Positions 55,076 through 63,440 of a DNA stretch of 64,000 bases are shown piece by piece (the stretch's first letter is position 1; each line of letters starts with the position of its first letter). This stretch comes from Alteromonas sp. CI.11.F.A3 (GTDB taxonomy: Bacteria > Pseudomonadota > Gammaproteobacteria > Enterobacterales > Alteromonadaceae). The DNA lies in the NCBI RefSeq assembly GCF_032925565.1, contig NZ_CP136708.1:372001-436000 (forward strand). Direction: 5' to 3'. A program made the position numbers and the translations under genes. Under the pieces are notes generated by a model. The model was not told the origin of the DNA and did not search any database. It saw only the letters and a program-made list of their open reading frames with translations.

Positions 55076-56032
55076 TTAAGCGAGCCCTAGCTGAGCATCT
55101 ATTTTATTCACTTTGTTTATGAAGTTAGAACAAGCTTCAGGCTGCGTATTAATAATCATATGGCCAGCGTTAGGAATAATTTCAGCCATGCTACTAGGAA
55201 GCGACGTAGCAATATAAGACATATGCGCATCGGGCGATAAGATGGCGTCTTGTTCACCATACAAAATACCCACCGGGCACGAAATAGTCTTGTAGTGTTC
55301 GAATTGTTTATACAAACTTTCTGTTGAAGCTACCATGTCACAGCTAGCCTGATAAAAACTCTCTGAATGCAGCGCAAGTGCGCCACCGCTCTCACTTCCA
55401 AAATTTGAGGGTACACGTTCTGGGAAAAAGACTTGAGCAACCTGTTTCTTACCAAAAACTATACGCACCGGCGCGGCCAAAGTTTTACTGATTAAACTGC
55501 GCAACTTTTGATAAGGAATGTACAGTACAGACAAGGGACCAGGCCCTTTTGTTAAGGGAACCGTTAACGGGCAAAGCAGTGAGACAGACTTAATTTTTTC
55601 TGGTGCATCCAGTGCCATGCGTAAAGCAATAGCGCCCCCCATAGAGTGCCCAGCAACAAAGGCTTCGCCTAAATTTAACTGTGACATCCAGGCTAAAATG
55701 GTGGCGCTTTGAACGCTAAAATCTGCCGATGTGTTACGATGACGTGTAGAAAAGCCGCTTCCAGGGCGGTCAATACTGTACACGGTATAGTGCTTGGCTA
55801 ACTGATTCGCTAAGGCAGTAAAATTAAGCGCATTACCTGCAAGTCCATGAATAAGAATAAGGGCGGGGCCTTGCCCTTGTTTGGTGTAGTGAATTTTTTC
55901 TTGCTGTACGTCTGAAAATTGGCCTGGTGGACGGAAGTTTTTTTCAATTTTCTTATCGATATGCTGAGTGAAAAACCACGATGCCACTAACAGGCAGAAG
56001 ATAAGTGCGACAACGATATAAATGAACACCAC
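55076..56032 (-). CDS. Alpha/beta hydrolase with N-terminal membrane anchor
   Basis: A 318-residue alpha/beta hydrolase. An N-terminal helix (FIYIVVALIFCLLVASWFF) anchors it to the membrane. The oxyanion loop is LILIHGLAGNALNF, the nucleophile elbow GHSMGGAIALRMAL, the acid is in GEQDAILSPDAH and the His in NAGHMII. A lid segment lies between LCPL and FPERV. The fold suits an esterase or lipase; the substrate is unknown. It is monocistronic. Confidence 0.88.
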   Translation of the reverse strand: MVFIYIVVALIFCLLVASWFFTQHIDKKIEKNFRPPGQFSDVQQEKIHYTKQGQGPALILIHGLAGNALNFTALANQLAKHYTVYSIDRPGSGFSTRHRNTSADFSVQSATILAWMSQLNLGEAFVAGHSMGGAIALRMALDAPEKIKSVSLLCPLTVPLTKGPGPLSVLYIPYQKLRSLISKTLAAPVRIVFGKKQVAQVFFPERVPSNFGSESGGALALHSESFYQASCDMVASTESLYKQFEHYKTISCPVGILYGEQDAILSPDAHMSYIATSLPSSMAEIIPNAGHMIINTQPEACSNFINKVNKIDAQLGLA

Positions 56033-56170
56033 AATATGTTTCCTTTATTAGCGTAATTAGTAAACTAATAAGAAATGAATAAACAGTCAATGTAAGCCTT
56101 TTTCTATGGCGCTAAGTACAACCTATAAACTGTCAAATAACTCACAAGTGAAGAATATAACCGTTAAGCT

Positions 56171-56584
56171 ATGATTACGATTACCCCTACTATCACGCTA
56201 GAAGATAGCGACATTGAAATGCAAGCCATCAGAGCACAAGGTGCTGGCGGGCAGAATGTAAATAAAGTGAGCAGTGCTATTCATCTGCGCCTTGATATAC
56301 CTGCCTCATCTTTGCCTCAAGAGGTAAAAGATACGCTGCTCAATACAAAAGACAGCCGCATCTCTAACGATGGTGTGTTTGTTCTAAAAGCGCAAAATTC
56401 TCGAACTCAAGAACAGAATAGGGAAGATGCTATTGTGCGTTTAAAAGCATGGATAGTCAGTGCCACTAAAAAACAAAAACCAAGGAAGGCAACCCGCATG
56501 AGTCGTGCAGTAAAAGCGAGGCGTGGCGAGGCCAAAAAGCAACAAAGTGTGAGAAAATCTATGCGGAAAAAAGTGGATATTTAA
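56171..56584 (+). CDS. arfB: Alternative ribosome-rescue factor B (peptidyl-tRNA hydrolase)
   Basis: A 137-residue GGQ-domain protein: RAQGAGGQNVNKVSSAIHLRLDIPASSLPQE contains the catalytic GGQ that hydrolyses peptidyl-tRNA on stalled ribosomes. The C-terminal tail is highly basic (KKQKPRKATRMSRAVKARRGEAKKQQSVRKSMRKK), and in E. coli YaeJ this tail enters the empty mRNA channel. The length equals the family norm (about 140). It works independently of tmRNA. Confidence 0.93.
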   Translation: MITITPTITLEDSDIEMQAIRAQGAGGQNVNKVSSAIHLRLDIPASSLPQEVKDTLLNTKDSRISNDGVFVLKAQNSRTQEQNREDAIVRLKAWIVSATKKQKPRKATRMSRAVKARRGEAKKQQSVRKSMRKKVDI

Positions 56585-56734
56585 CCTACTTTAGCCTAAA
56601 GTATAGCTCTTCAGCGACTTCGTCTCGTAAAATGAATGGAACATTCTACGTATTAATGAGTTAAATACGAAAAATATACGATTAAAGAATACGTTTTACG
56701 CTCAAGCTGTGATGGATATTAGGGAATTTCTTCA

Positions 56735-57412
56735 ATGACACGGTCTGACATTATACCTATGGTACTTTTCGCTGCCATCGTTGTCTCGCTTGGGATAAAT
56801 ACGCCACAAGCGGCTAACGAAATAATAGCGAAACTCTTCGGTAAATCTATTTCAAATAGCGAACTACAACCTAGTCAAAGTGATGTAGATCGTTTCCAAT
56901 CTATTCTTAGTGACAAATCTGAAGTTGAGATCCGCAAACTTTTAGCTCAGCGTGCGTTAGGCACTAAAATTAGTGAATCTGTTATTGCTGACTTTGCCGA
57001 CGAAAACAACATTGAGCCTTCAGAAAGCGAAGTAGAATCTGCTTACGCGGTTATTAAAACTTGGACAGTCGATTTAAGCCACAATGCTGAATATTCAGAT
57101 GAAGAAGTTGAGCGTTATCGTTTAGCCATGGCAGAAGGCATGGCCAAAAGTTGGAAAGTGTCTAAGTCACTGTATGAAACCTTTGGTGGAGACGTTGTTT
57201 TCCAGCAAAGTAACCCGCTTACCCCCGTTGGTGCCTATAAGGATTTGTTCGAGCAATATCGCTCACAAGGCGAGTTCGTCATTTACGATCCTGTATTTAA
57301 AGCGGCTTTTTGGGAGTCGGTAAGAATGCGTTACTCTAATGTACTCCCCCAAGAAAATATCGATTACTCATCGCCTTGGTGGGAAGCTGGATTAAATGCT
57401 TCTGGTGACTGA
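56735..57412 (+). CDS. Exported or membrane-anchored protein of unknown function
   Basis: A 225-residue protein. An N-terminal hydrophobic segment (IIPMVLFAAIVVSLGINTPQAAN) is a signal peptide or anchor, and the remainder is acidic and largely helical (SKSLYETFGGDVVFQQSNPLTPVGAYKDLFEQYRSQGEF). The start of the mature part (AKLFGKSISNSELQPS) vaguely resembles SurA-type chaperone N-domains, but I cannot assign it. It is monocistronic, with a strong terminator after it and the ECF-linked genes beyond. Confidence 0.7.
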   Translation: MTRSDIIPMVLFAAIVVSLGINTPQAANEIIAKLFGKSISNSELQPSQSDVDRFQSILSDKSEVEIRKLLAQRALGTKISESVIADFADENNIEPSESEVESAYAVIKTWTVDLSHNAEYSDEEVERYRLAMAEGMAKSWKVSKSLYETFGGDVVFQQSNPLTPVGAYKDLFEQYRSQGEFVIYDPVFKAAFWESVRMRYSNVLPQENIDYSSPWWEAGLNASGD

Positions 57413-57463
57413 AGTTCTCGTATATTCTTGTTTTAAATAATAATTTAAATATAGTGAATTGAA

Positions 57464-57497
57464 CAAAAACACCCCGCTTTAAGCGGGGTGTTTTTGT
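57464..57497. terminator. Strong Rho-independent terminator
   Basis: CAAAAACACCCCGCTT and its complement form a 16-bp near-continuous stem with T-run, ending the 225-residue gene. Confidence 0.92.
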
Positions 57498-57523
57498 TTG
57501 TGGAATATTTTTTATCGTTTGTT

Positions 57524-57552
57524 TGGAATAAAAGAGGAGGTTCATTCGTTAT
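57524..57552 (+). promoter_or_regulatory. Possible ECF-type promoter of the Ser/Thr/Ala-rich protein gene
   Basis: TGGAAT at 57524-57529, 17 bp, then CGTTAT at 57547-57552. It resembles the GGGAAT-N16-CGTTAA pair found twice in front of the sigma factor gene, with one changed base in each hexamer and one extra spacer base. Confidence 0.35.
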
Positions 57553-57587
57553 TTAAGTGTCTTTGATGAAAAACAGGAAATAAACGA

Positions 57588-58247
57588 ATGAACAAACTAC
57601 ATACTGCTTTAATTGTTGCATTAGGCCTTACTTCAAACGTGGCGTTGGCTCAGACTGTAGCTGCATCTGTTTCAGTGTCTAATAGCACCCAAGCTTCAAC
57701 CAATGTGTCTGGTGAGCAAGCAAGTCTTACCCAGTCAATGTCTTCACAAACTTCCGCTTCGGCAAATGTTGATGCACAGCCTAGTGCGGTTACCGACACT
57801 GAGGCAAGCCCTGAAACTGGCAGTGAAATGCAAAACGCAGACCAAGCTGATGCTACTGCTACTACTAACGACACATCAGAAGCATCTGATGAAACAAGCG
57901 GTGAAATCCTTACTCAGCTCACCAGTGCGCAAAGTGCTCTTGAAGGTAGTGTTGCGGTAACGCAAAGCATTGCTACAAATGCTTCAGGAGCCTTAGATGT
58001 TGCCACTTCTGCCGCCACTGACGTGGTATCAGGGGTTGTTGATAGCAGTGTATCGCAAGCGGCTGATGTCAATGGCGTGGTGTCTTCAACATTAACTCAG
58101 TCGGTTGAAGCGGTAGCGCAATCACAGGTTGAAGAGAGTGTGGCTAGCCAAGTATCTGGTCAAGTAAGTGGGCAAATCGAAAATACGGTTTCAACCACTG
58201 TTGAAAACACAGTAAGCGGAAGTATTGCTGGCATTCTAAACCAGTAA
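57588..58247 (+). CDS. Secreted Ser/Thr/Ala/Val-rich low-complexity protein
   Basis: A 219-residue protein with a clean signal peptide (MNKLHTALIVALGLTSNVALAQ). The mature part is almost entirely Ser, Thr, Ala, Val, Gln and acidic residues with no Cys, aromatic or Lys/Arg residues worth noting (for example SVSNSTQASTNVSGEQ, SVSQAADVNGVVSSTLTQSV). It probably forms a disordered or beta-helical surface or matrix protein. It has an AGGAAA ribosome site and possibly an ECF-type promoter. The outer-membrane-protein gene behind it is likely co-regulated. Function is unknown. Confidence 0.7.
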   Translation: MNKLHTALIVALGLTSNVALAQTVAASVSVSNSTQASTNVSGEQASLTQSMSSQTSASANVDAQPSAVTDTEASPETGSEMQNADQADATATTNDTSEASDETSGEILTQLTSAQSALEGSVAVTQSIATNASGALDVATSAATDVVSGVVDSSVSQAADVNGVVSSTLTQSVEAVAQSQVEESVASQVSGQVSGQIENTVSTTVENTVSGSIAGILNQ

Positions 58248-58409
58248 AAGTCACGCAGATTAAGATGTTCGACGCACCGTGAACAGCCGCCACCCTCGTT
58301 ATTCCTGTCACTATGAAGGTTATAAAAATAGAAGGGTGGCACTATTCCCAGCCCCATCTTTTATTCCATGTGTTAATGCCGTGAGTATTCGATTTAGTAG
58401 GAAACCTAC

Positions 58410-59414
58410 ATGAGTCTTAAAACCCCCATACCATTGTTAAGCGTATTGAGTGTATCTATTGCCTTAAGCTTGATTGGCAAAATTGCCATGGCGAGTCAGT
58501 CAGAAAACAGCACAGAAACTGACGAGCACAAAATGATAATAGTGACTGGAGAAGCCTATGTCGGTGCTCATCACGATTCAAACGTTAACGTTAGCGAACT
58601 TGATACCAATACCGACACATCAGACTCAGCAATAAAAGGAAATGCAAAGCTGAAGGTAGCGATAAAGCCTACGGATAAATGGCAAATCACCGCGTCTGCA
58701 CAACATAGCGAAACGCGCTACAGCGAACTGTCGGATTTTGACCTTGCTATTACGACCTTGTCGGGTGAGGCGAGCTATCAATCATCTTGGGCTAAAATTG
58801 GCATTCATCACTACTATGCAAACGCCGACCTTGATGACAATGCCTTTCTTACTTATCAACAAAGCGGTATTTCATTGGCCAACAGTGCGTTTACTCAAGG
58901 TTATTGGCGTATTAGTGTGGATACCATTGATAAGTCGTTTGAATCTGTGCCAGAGCGCGATGCCAAGGCGCTATCAAGCCGCATTGATGGTTTCTGGTTT
59001 TTTGAAAACCACAGCTTTATCCAAGTGGGCGTGAAATATCAAAATGAAGATGCGTTGGCTCAAGCGTTCGACTATACCAGCCATGGTATTGACGCCAGCT
59101 ATACCTATCCGTCCAATTTGTGGGGTAAAGCGCTCGACATCAAGCTCGGCTATGAAATGGAGAGTAGGCATTATGGTAAAGGTAGCCAGAGCAGTGAGCC
59201 TACCACTTCAGCAGTACCTTTTAGTGAGATTGAACAACAGGAAGATGGGCGACGAGAGGATAATAGGCATGTCTTTGAAGCGAGCATAGAATATGCTGCT
59301 ATGGAAAACGTAGATTTTATCGTAAGCACGCAATACAAAGACTATGGCTCAACCCTAGTGTCAGCAGACTATCAAGAAACACTAGCTGAAATTGGTGTTA
59401 GATTTCACTTCTAA
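58410..59414 (+). CDS. Outer-membrane beta-barrel protein of unknown function
   Basis: A 334-residue exported protein (signal to KIAMASQ) made of alternating-pattern strands (KLKVAIKPTDKWQITASAQHSETRYSEL, ASIEYAAMENVDFIVSTQYKDYGSTL) and ending in RFHF, the C-terminal Phe of outer-membrane barrels. No plug or catalytic motif is seen. It sits between the Ser/Thr-rich protein and an S8 protease next to an ECF sigma module, so it may belong to that envelope response or be a partner of the secreted proteins. Confidence 0.75.
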   Translation: MSLKTPIPLLSVLSVSIALSLIGKIAMASQSENSTETDEHKMIIVTGEAYVGAHHDSNVNVSELDTNTDTSDSAIKGNAKLKVAIKPTDKWQITASAQHSETRYSELSDFDLAITTLSGEASYQSSWAKIGIHHYYANADLDDNAFLTYQQSGISLANSAFTQGYWRISVDTIDKSFESVPERDAKALSSRIDGFWFFENHSFIQVGVKYQNEDALAQAFDYTSHGIDASYTYPSNLWGKALDIKLGYEMESRHYGKGSQSSEPTTSAVPFSEIEQQEDGRREDNRHVFEASIEYAAMENVDFIVSTQYKDYGSTLVSADYQETLAEIGVRFHF

Positions 59415-59443
59415 TCGCGCATTGGCACTCACTTTTGATTTCA

Positions 59444-60826
59444 TTACTGGAGAATACCTACTCCAAACACCGGGTCCCGTCCCGGTGATCCAGCATCTAC
59501 GGCTTGGTCGCGTAGTATGGCCAACGCTTGGGCCTGATTTGAACTCGCACGAAATAGGCAGGCATAACGGGCTGAAACGAAAGGCGTTGCCATCGATGTG
59601 CCGGTCTCACGGCTAATCGTACCATCTGGATGTGCGACTTCGACTGAAACACCGCTGGCCGCAAAATCGACATAGTTACCTTGATTGGCCCATCGATAGA
59701 TAGCGTGGTTACTGTCTACCGCCGTTACCGCAACAGTTGACGGGTATGCTGCGGGAAACAAAGGTGGTGAGGCTGGCCCTTCGTTTCCAACTGCTGCAAT
59801 AATTTGTACCCCTTGCTCACTGATTTTTTCTATCACTTTGGCAAGCACTGGATTTTCTGGCCCTGCTAGACTCATATTAATCGCATCAACATGCTGGGCG
59901 GCTAAATAGTTAAGACCATCAATTAATGATAATAAGGTCGCACCCTGGCTAATACTGTTCCGCGTATAAAAGACGCTAGCATTATAAAGTTGACTCCCTG
60001 GACGCATATTATCGGCTAATAAGCTGGCCACTGATGTACCGTGTACTTGTGTAGTTGGTAACGCTTGTGGAAGAAAAGACTGCTGTTCAATAACAAGGTG
60101 TTTTAGTGCCTGGTGGTTGTGCGCAATGTTGGTATCTATCATTCCAATTCGAACAGGTACTTGGCAAACTTTTGGCTTATCAGTAGTTTCAATACTAGCT
60201 TGCTTGTCTTGGCTGTTTTTCTGGTTTTCAGGATTTTCAGGGATTTGGTAAGTCTCTGGGCTCTGTAGGTTGTCCATGCTTTGCGCTAAATAAATGTGAT
60301 TTCGGCCTACTTGTGCTTTTAGTGATGTCGGTAAGTTGTTTCTTATTTGAGACAGTTCATCAAGGCTAGTACTAACCTTCAAACGGTAAATCCATTGGTC
60401 TATAGCGGTTAAATAGTGCGACGATTCAATCGTAATGTCGGGGTGTGTAAAGTGAGCTTTGTCAGCCTCGCTACCCACCACCAACCACTCTCTTTTTACC
60501 GCTAAAAACCCATCAGGGGTTTTTACTTCCTTTAGTAAAAGATTGCCTGCAGGCGAAGTAAGGCTAAGGGGCGATGGAACAGTAAATTGCGGGGCAGGTA
60601 TGTTGTTCAAGGTTTCAAAAGTACTTCCCACACCTTGCTCTACCTGATTTTCAAGCACATCTCGCACGGTGCCAACATCAACGGGTACTCTGTCAATAAT
60701 AGGCGTTACGGGTTCGATTATTTGACGGCCAATAGTTAACTGGGCACTGACATCAGAGCTTAACACGCTGCCCATTGAAAATATTATGCCGCCTACTACG
60801 AGCTGACAAGCCGATCTGCACTTCAT
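59444..60826 (-). CDS. Secreted subtilisin-like serine protease (S8)
   Basis: A 460-residue exported protease with a signal peptide ending near SAQL and a prodomain-like region (about 30-205). The catalytic domain has the triad: Asp in RIGMIDTNIAHNH, His in QVHGTSVASLLADN, Ser in GTSMATPFVSARYACLF. The oxyanion Asn is in IAAVGNEGPASPPLFP. The C-terminus ends shortly after the domain, with a DPVFGVGILQ tail. It is divergent from an ECF sigma operon, and an ECF-type promoter copy points toward it, so it is probably a target of that sigma factor. GAGG precedes the ATG. Confidence 0.88.
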   Translation of the reverse strand: MKCRSACQLVVGGIIFSMGSVLSSDVSAQLTIGRQIIEPVTPIIDRVPVDVGTVRDVLENQVEQGVGSTFETLNNIPAPQFTVPSPLSLTSPAGNLLLKEVKTPDGFLAVKREWLVVGSEADKAHFTHPDITIESSHYLTAIDQWIYRLKVSTSLDELSQIRNNLPTSLKAQVGRNHIYLAQSMDNLQSPETYQIPENPENQKNSQDKQASIETTDKPKVCQVPVRIGMIDTNIAHNHQALKHLVIEQQSFLPQALPTTQVHGTSVASLLADNMRPGSQLYNASVFYTRNSISQGATLLSLIDGLNYLAAQHVDAINMSLAGPENPVLAKVIEKISEQGVQIIAAVGNEGPASPPLFPAAYPSTVAVTAVDSNHAIYRWANQGNYVDFAASGVSVEVAHPDGTISRETGTSMATPFVSARYACLFRASSNQAQALAILRDQAVDAGSPGRDPVFGVGILQ

Positions 60827-60976
60827 AATTTACCTCACTTGCGTTGCGGCTAACCCCATACGGGCATCTCATGGCCTGAGGTGCTTGTTACTCGCCACGA
60901 GCGACTTACTTAATCCATCCGTAAAGCTGGCATAAAACGTGCCCTTATTGATGGATAATCCTTTTCTATTACTTAG

Positions 60977-61004
60977 TTAACGTTTGTTGATGAAAAAAAT
61001 TCCC
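60977..61004 (-). promoter_or_regulatory. ECF-type promoter facing the S8 protease gene
   Basis: On the minus strand GGGAAT (61004-60999), a 16-bp spacer, then CGTTAA (60982-60977). It is the mirror image of the promoter facing the sigma gene. The predicted leader to the protease ATG is about 145 nt. Confidence 0.55.
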
Positions 61005-61011
61005 TATTGTT

Positions 61012-61039
61012 GGGAATAAATCACGGCACCAAACGTTAA
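61012..61039 (+). promoter_or_regulatory. ECF-type promoter of the sigma factor operon (autoregulatory)
   Basis: GGGAAT at 61012-61017, a 16-bp spacer, CGTTAA at 61034-61039, about 34 bp before the ATG. The wider -10 region TAGTTAACGTTTG (60974-60986) recurs inverted as CAAACGTTAACTA (61030-61042), a perfect 13-bp inverted repeat. Confidence 0.6.
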
Positions 61040-61072
61040 CTAGGTATAAAGCGTGATTTCATAGGAAATTGT

Positions 61073-61561
61073 ATGAAAGAAGAAGTAACTGAACTCGTTC
61101 CATCATTGAGAAAATTTGCGTTTTCACTTACCGGCAATATACATGATGCTGATGATTTACTGCAAAATACGATTGAGAAACTACTGACTAAATCTTTGCC
61201 ACAAGATGCCACACTGATGGCATGGGCATTTCGAGTTTGCCGAAATTTGTGGATAGATGAATATCGTGCGCAAAAAGTAAGAGCAAGTGCGGCGGTTAAC
61301 CCTGAATTGCAGGCGCAGGATGAGGCGCACTTGGATGAAGCGCTTTCAGGTGGCATTACATTAAAGCAGGTGAGTAAGGCCATGGGAGAATTACCCCCAG
61401 AGCAGCGAGAGACCTTGTCGCTTATTGCGATTCAGGGCATGAGCTACTCAGATGCTTCAGAGGTCCTTGAGGTACCGGCGGGGACCATTATGAGCAGGCT
61501 TGCTAGGGCACGAAGCAAACTCAGTAATATGCTAAATCCACAACAGGAGGTGGTGCTATGA
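61073..61561 (+). CDS. ECF-family RNA polymerase sigma factor
   Basis: A 162-residue sigma-70-family ECF protein. Region 2 (LRKFAFSLTGNIHDADDLLQNTIEKLLTK, MAWAFRVCRNLWIDEYRAQK) and region 4 (MGELPPEQRETLSLIAIQGMSYSDASEVLEVPAGTIMSRLARARSKL) are complete. It should direct RNA polymerase to its own promoter and to the divergent S8 protease. The stop overlaps the next gene by four bases (ATGA), typical for a sigma/anti-sigma pair. The start has AGGAAA. Confidence 0.93.
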   Translation: MKEEVTELVPSLRKFAFSLTGNIHDADDLLQNTIEKLLTKSLPQDATLMAWAFRVCRNLWIDEYRAQKVRASAAVNPELQAQDEAHLDEALSGGITLKQVSKAMGELPPEQRETLSLIAIQGMSYSDASEVLEVPAGTIMSRLARARSKLSNMLNPQQEVVL

Positions 61562-62406
61562 CAATATCTGACGAAATGCTTTCAGCATTTTTAGATGCAG
61601 AACTTAGCGATGAAGACATGGAATACGTTAGAGCGTCGATTGCCAATGATCTTACTTTGTCAGACCGTTTAGCGTCTTTGGCGCAGGTAGACATGATGGT
61701 GAAAGCGGCAGCTGATGCGGCAACGCAAAAACCTTTACCTAATAGCGTAGTGGCATTGCTTGCAGACGATGTTTCCTCAGAAGCCTATCTTGAGCAAGCG
61801 GACTTCGACTCAGATCAGGTAAGTTCAAGCCATACAGGTGAGCGCATACCAAGCAACGTAACCTCACTTAATCGCAAGACTCAAGAATCTGAAAGTAGTG
61901 GGAAGTGGAAAGTACCTTTGTCGTTAGCGGCTGGTGTGGCGTTAGTGGCAGGGCTAACCTTGATGCAATCGGAGCATACAGCCCCCCTTGACCCAGCAGT
62001 CACTTCGACAACGAATAGCCATTGGGCGAATGTATCTAAAGCCCTTGATAATAACTTAACGGGCGAGATGATGGTAACCGATGCGGGCATGGAAATAGTG
62101 CCACAATTGTCGTTTATGAATAATCAATCTCAGTTGTGTAGGCAGGCGCAGATACAAGGTGAAGATGAACTGAATGTCATGATCGCATGTAAAAATAATC
62201 AGGGCATTTGGCAACTTCACGCCAGTAAGCTGATAACAGCGGGGCGCGATAAAAGTGAATATCAAACGGCAAGTGCCAACAAAGTGCTTGATGAAGAGAT
62301 AGATTTGTTAATGGTGTCCACACCATTAAATAGAGAGCAAGAGCAGCAAGCTATTAATCATGGATGGCAGTCTAAGGCTGCCGAAGGAGTAGTTAATGAA
62401 AACTAA
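61558..62406 (+). CDS. Putative membrane anti-sigma factor
   Basis: A 282-residue protein translationally coupled to the ECF sigma gene. The N-terminus (ISDEMLSAFLDAELSDEDMEYVRASIANDLTLSDRLASL) is the usual anti-sigma opening. One membrane helix (VPLSLAAGVALVAGLTLMQ, about 120-138) separates it from a periplasmic domain of about 140 residues with one Cys pair (QLCRQAQ, IACKNN). No HxxxCxxC zinc motif is present. It should hold the sigma factor until an envelope signal releases it. Confidence 0.8.
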   Translation: MTISDEMLSAFLDAELSDEDMEYVRASIANDLTLSDRLASLAQVDMMVKAAADAATQKPLPNSVVALLADDVSSEAYLEQADFDSDQVSSSHTGERIPSNVTSLNRKTQESESSGKWKVPLSLAAGVALVAGLTLMQSEHTAPLDPAVTSTTNSHWANVSKALDNNLTGEMMVTDAGMEIVPQLSFMNNQSQLCRQAQIQGEDELNVMIACKNNQGIWQLHASKLITAGRDKSEYQTASANKVLDEEIDLLMVSTPLNREQEQQAINHGWQSKAAEGVVNEN

Positions 62407-62917
62407 ATTTATAGCGTTTCTAGCAGTGATAGTAATGACAGGGTGTGCGAGCCAACCCGATTACCGACAGGCATCTAAAGGGGGCTTCGGGTATACCGAA
62501 AGTAAATTAAGCGAAACCCAATACCGTGTTCACTTCAAAGGTAGAGGGTCGGATAAGAGTAAAGCCATGGATTATGCCATGTACCGCTCGGCGGAATTGA
62601 CCTTACTAAAAGGTTACGATTGGTTTGTCGTAACTGATCGGGAAACCATGGTAGATAAAGAGCGTGTACAAACATCACCTCAGGTTGGCTTTAGCCAACG
62701 CTATGCGAGGGTAACTGAGTGTGGCGTTATTACTTGTAGAACGTCTTACCACCCTACAACCCAGTTTGAATCTGGTATTTTCGTAGGTGGCTCACAAAAG
62801 AGCGAAATCGAAAGTATTTTGAATATTGAGATGGGCAAGGGTACTCGACCCACGTCGTCTACAAGCTTTGATGCAAGAGAAATTAGCAACAACTTAAAGC
62901 CTGATACGGAATCTTGA
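62396..62917 (+). CDS. Lipoprotein of the ECF sigma operon (CC0125/CC1285-like)
   Basis: A 173-residue lipoprotein: lipobox VIVMTGCASQ, then YRQASKGGFGYTESKLSETQYRVHFKGRGSDKSKAMDYAMYRSAELTLLKGYDWFVV, a conserved pattern of CC0125/CC1285-type envelope lipoproteins. Two Cys in TECGVITCRT may pair. The gene overlaps the anti-sigma gene by 11 bp and is third in the operon, so it may sense or protect the envelope. Function is otherwise unknown. Confidence 0.8.
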   Translation: MKTKFIAFLAVIVMTGCASQPDYRQASKGGFGYTESKLSETQYRVHFKGRGSDKSKAMDYAMYRSAELTLLKGYDWFVVTDRETMVDKERVQTSPQVGFSQRYARVTECGVITCRTSYHPTTQFESGIFVGGSQKSEIESILNIEMGKGTRPTSSTSFDAREISNNLKPDTES

Positions 62918-62973
62918 TGTTAAGTCCTGACAAAGGGGTTTAGCCCTGACGGTTAGGTTGTTTTACGCATAAA

Positions 62974-62995
62974 AAAAGCCCCGAATGGGGCTTTT
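62974..62995. terminator. Rho-independent terminator of the ECF operon
   Basis: AAAAGCCCC (62974-62982), loop GAAT and GGGGCTTTT (62987-62995). Confidence 0.92.
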
Positions 62996-63031
62996 CTTGT
63001 ACTGCTAGCCATTAAGGCTTAGGTGAAGTGC

Positions 63032-63223
63032 CTAGTTGAAATGGCTATCCACTTCTTTTTCGGCTTCTTCACGGCTCTTGCCGTACGCTTGCTGAATCTT
63101 GCCTACTAGCTCTTCACGACGACCATCAATGACGTCTAGGTCATCATCGGTAAGTTTACCCCATTGCTGTTGTACCTTACCTTTCATTTCTTTCCAGTTG
63201 CCTTCGATACGATCATTGTTCAT
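63032..63223 (-). CDS. CsbD-like stress protein
   Basis: A 63-residue cytoplasmic protein: MNNDRIEGNWKEMKGKVQQQWGKLTDDDLDVIDGRREELVGKIQQAYGKSREEAEKEVDSHFN-type CsbD/YjbJ helical repeat. The ATG at 63223 has an AAGGAGC ribosome site and is preferred over a longer frame from 63271. Such proteins rise in general stress or stationary phase; their molecular role is unknown. Confidence 0.92.
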   Translation of the reverse strand: MNNDRIEGNWKEMKGKVQQQWGKLTDDDLDVIDGRREELVGKIQQAYGKSREEAEKEVDSHFN

Positions 63224-63440
63224 ATGTTGCTCCTTTAAAAAGAATAACCGAGTGGTTATTGTGAACTGCACTTAATAAGTAGCAATCCCCATTCCAAAGA
63301 TTAACATCTTGATCAATATAGATTTTTGTTGGTTTTTATAAAGGAGCTAATACCAGCGCTCTGCATTATTTACAGGGCGCTGAAAGTCGTACAGGGTTTT
63401 ATGCTTTCGCGGCACAGCAAAATTGTTGCTTTAATGCTAA

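Noticed and set aside
58286..58341. GCCACCCT...AGGGTGGC inverted repeat after the Ser/Thr-rich gene
   Set aside because: An 8-bp stem with a loop of about 40 nt and no T-run is too weak to call a terminator or operator.
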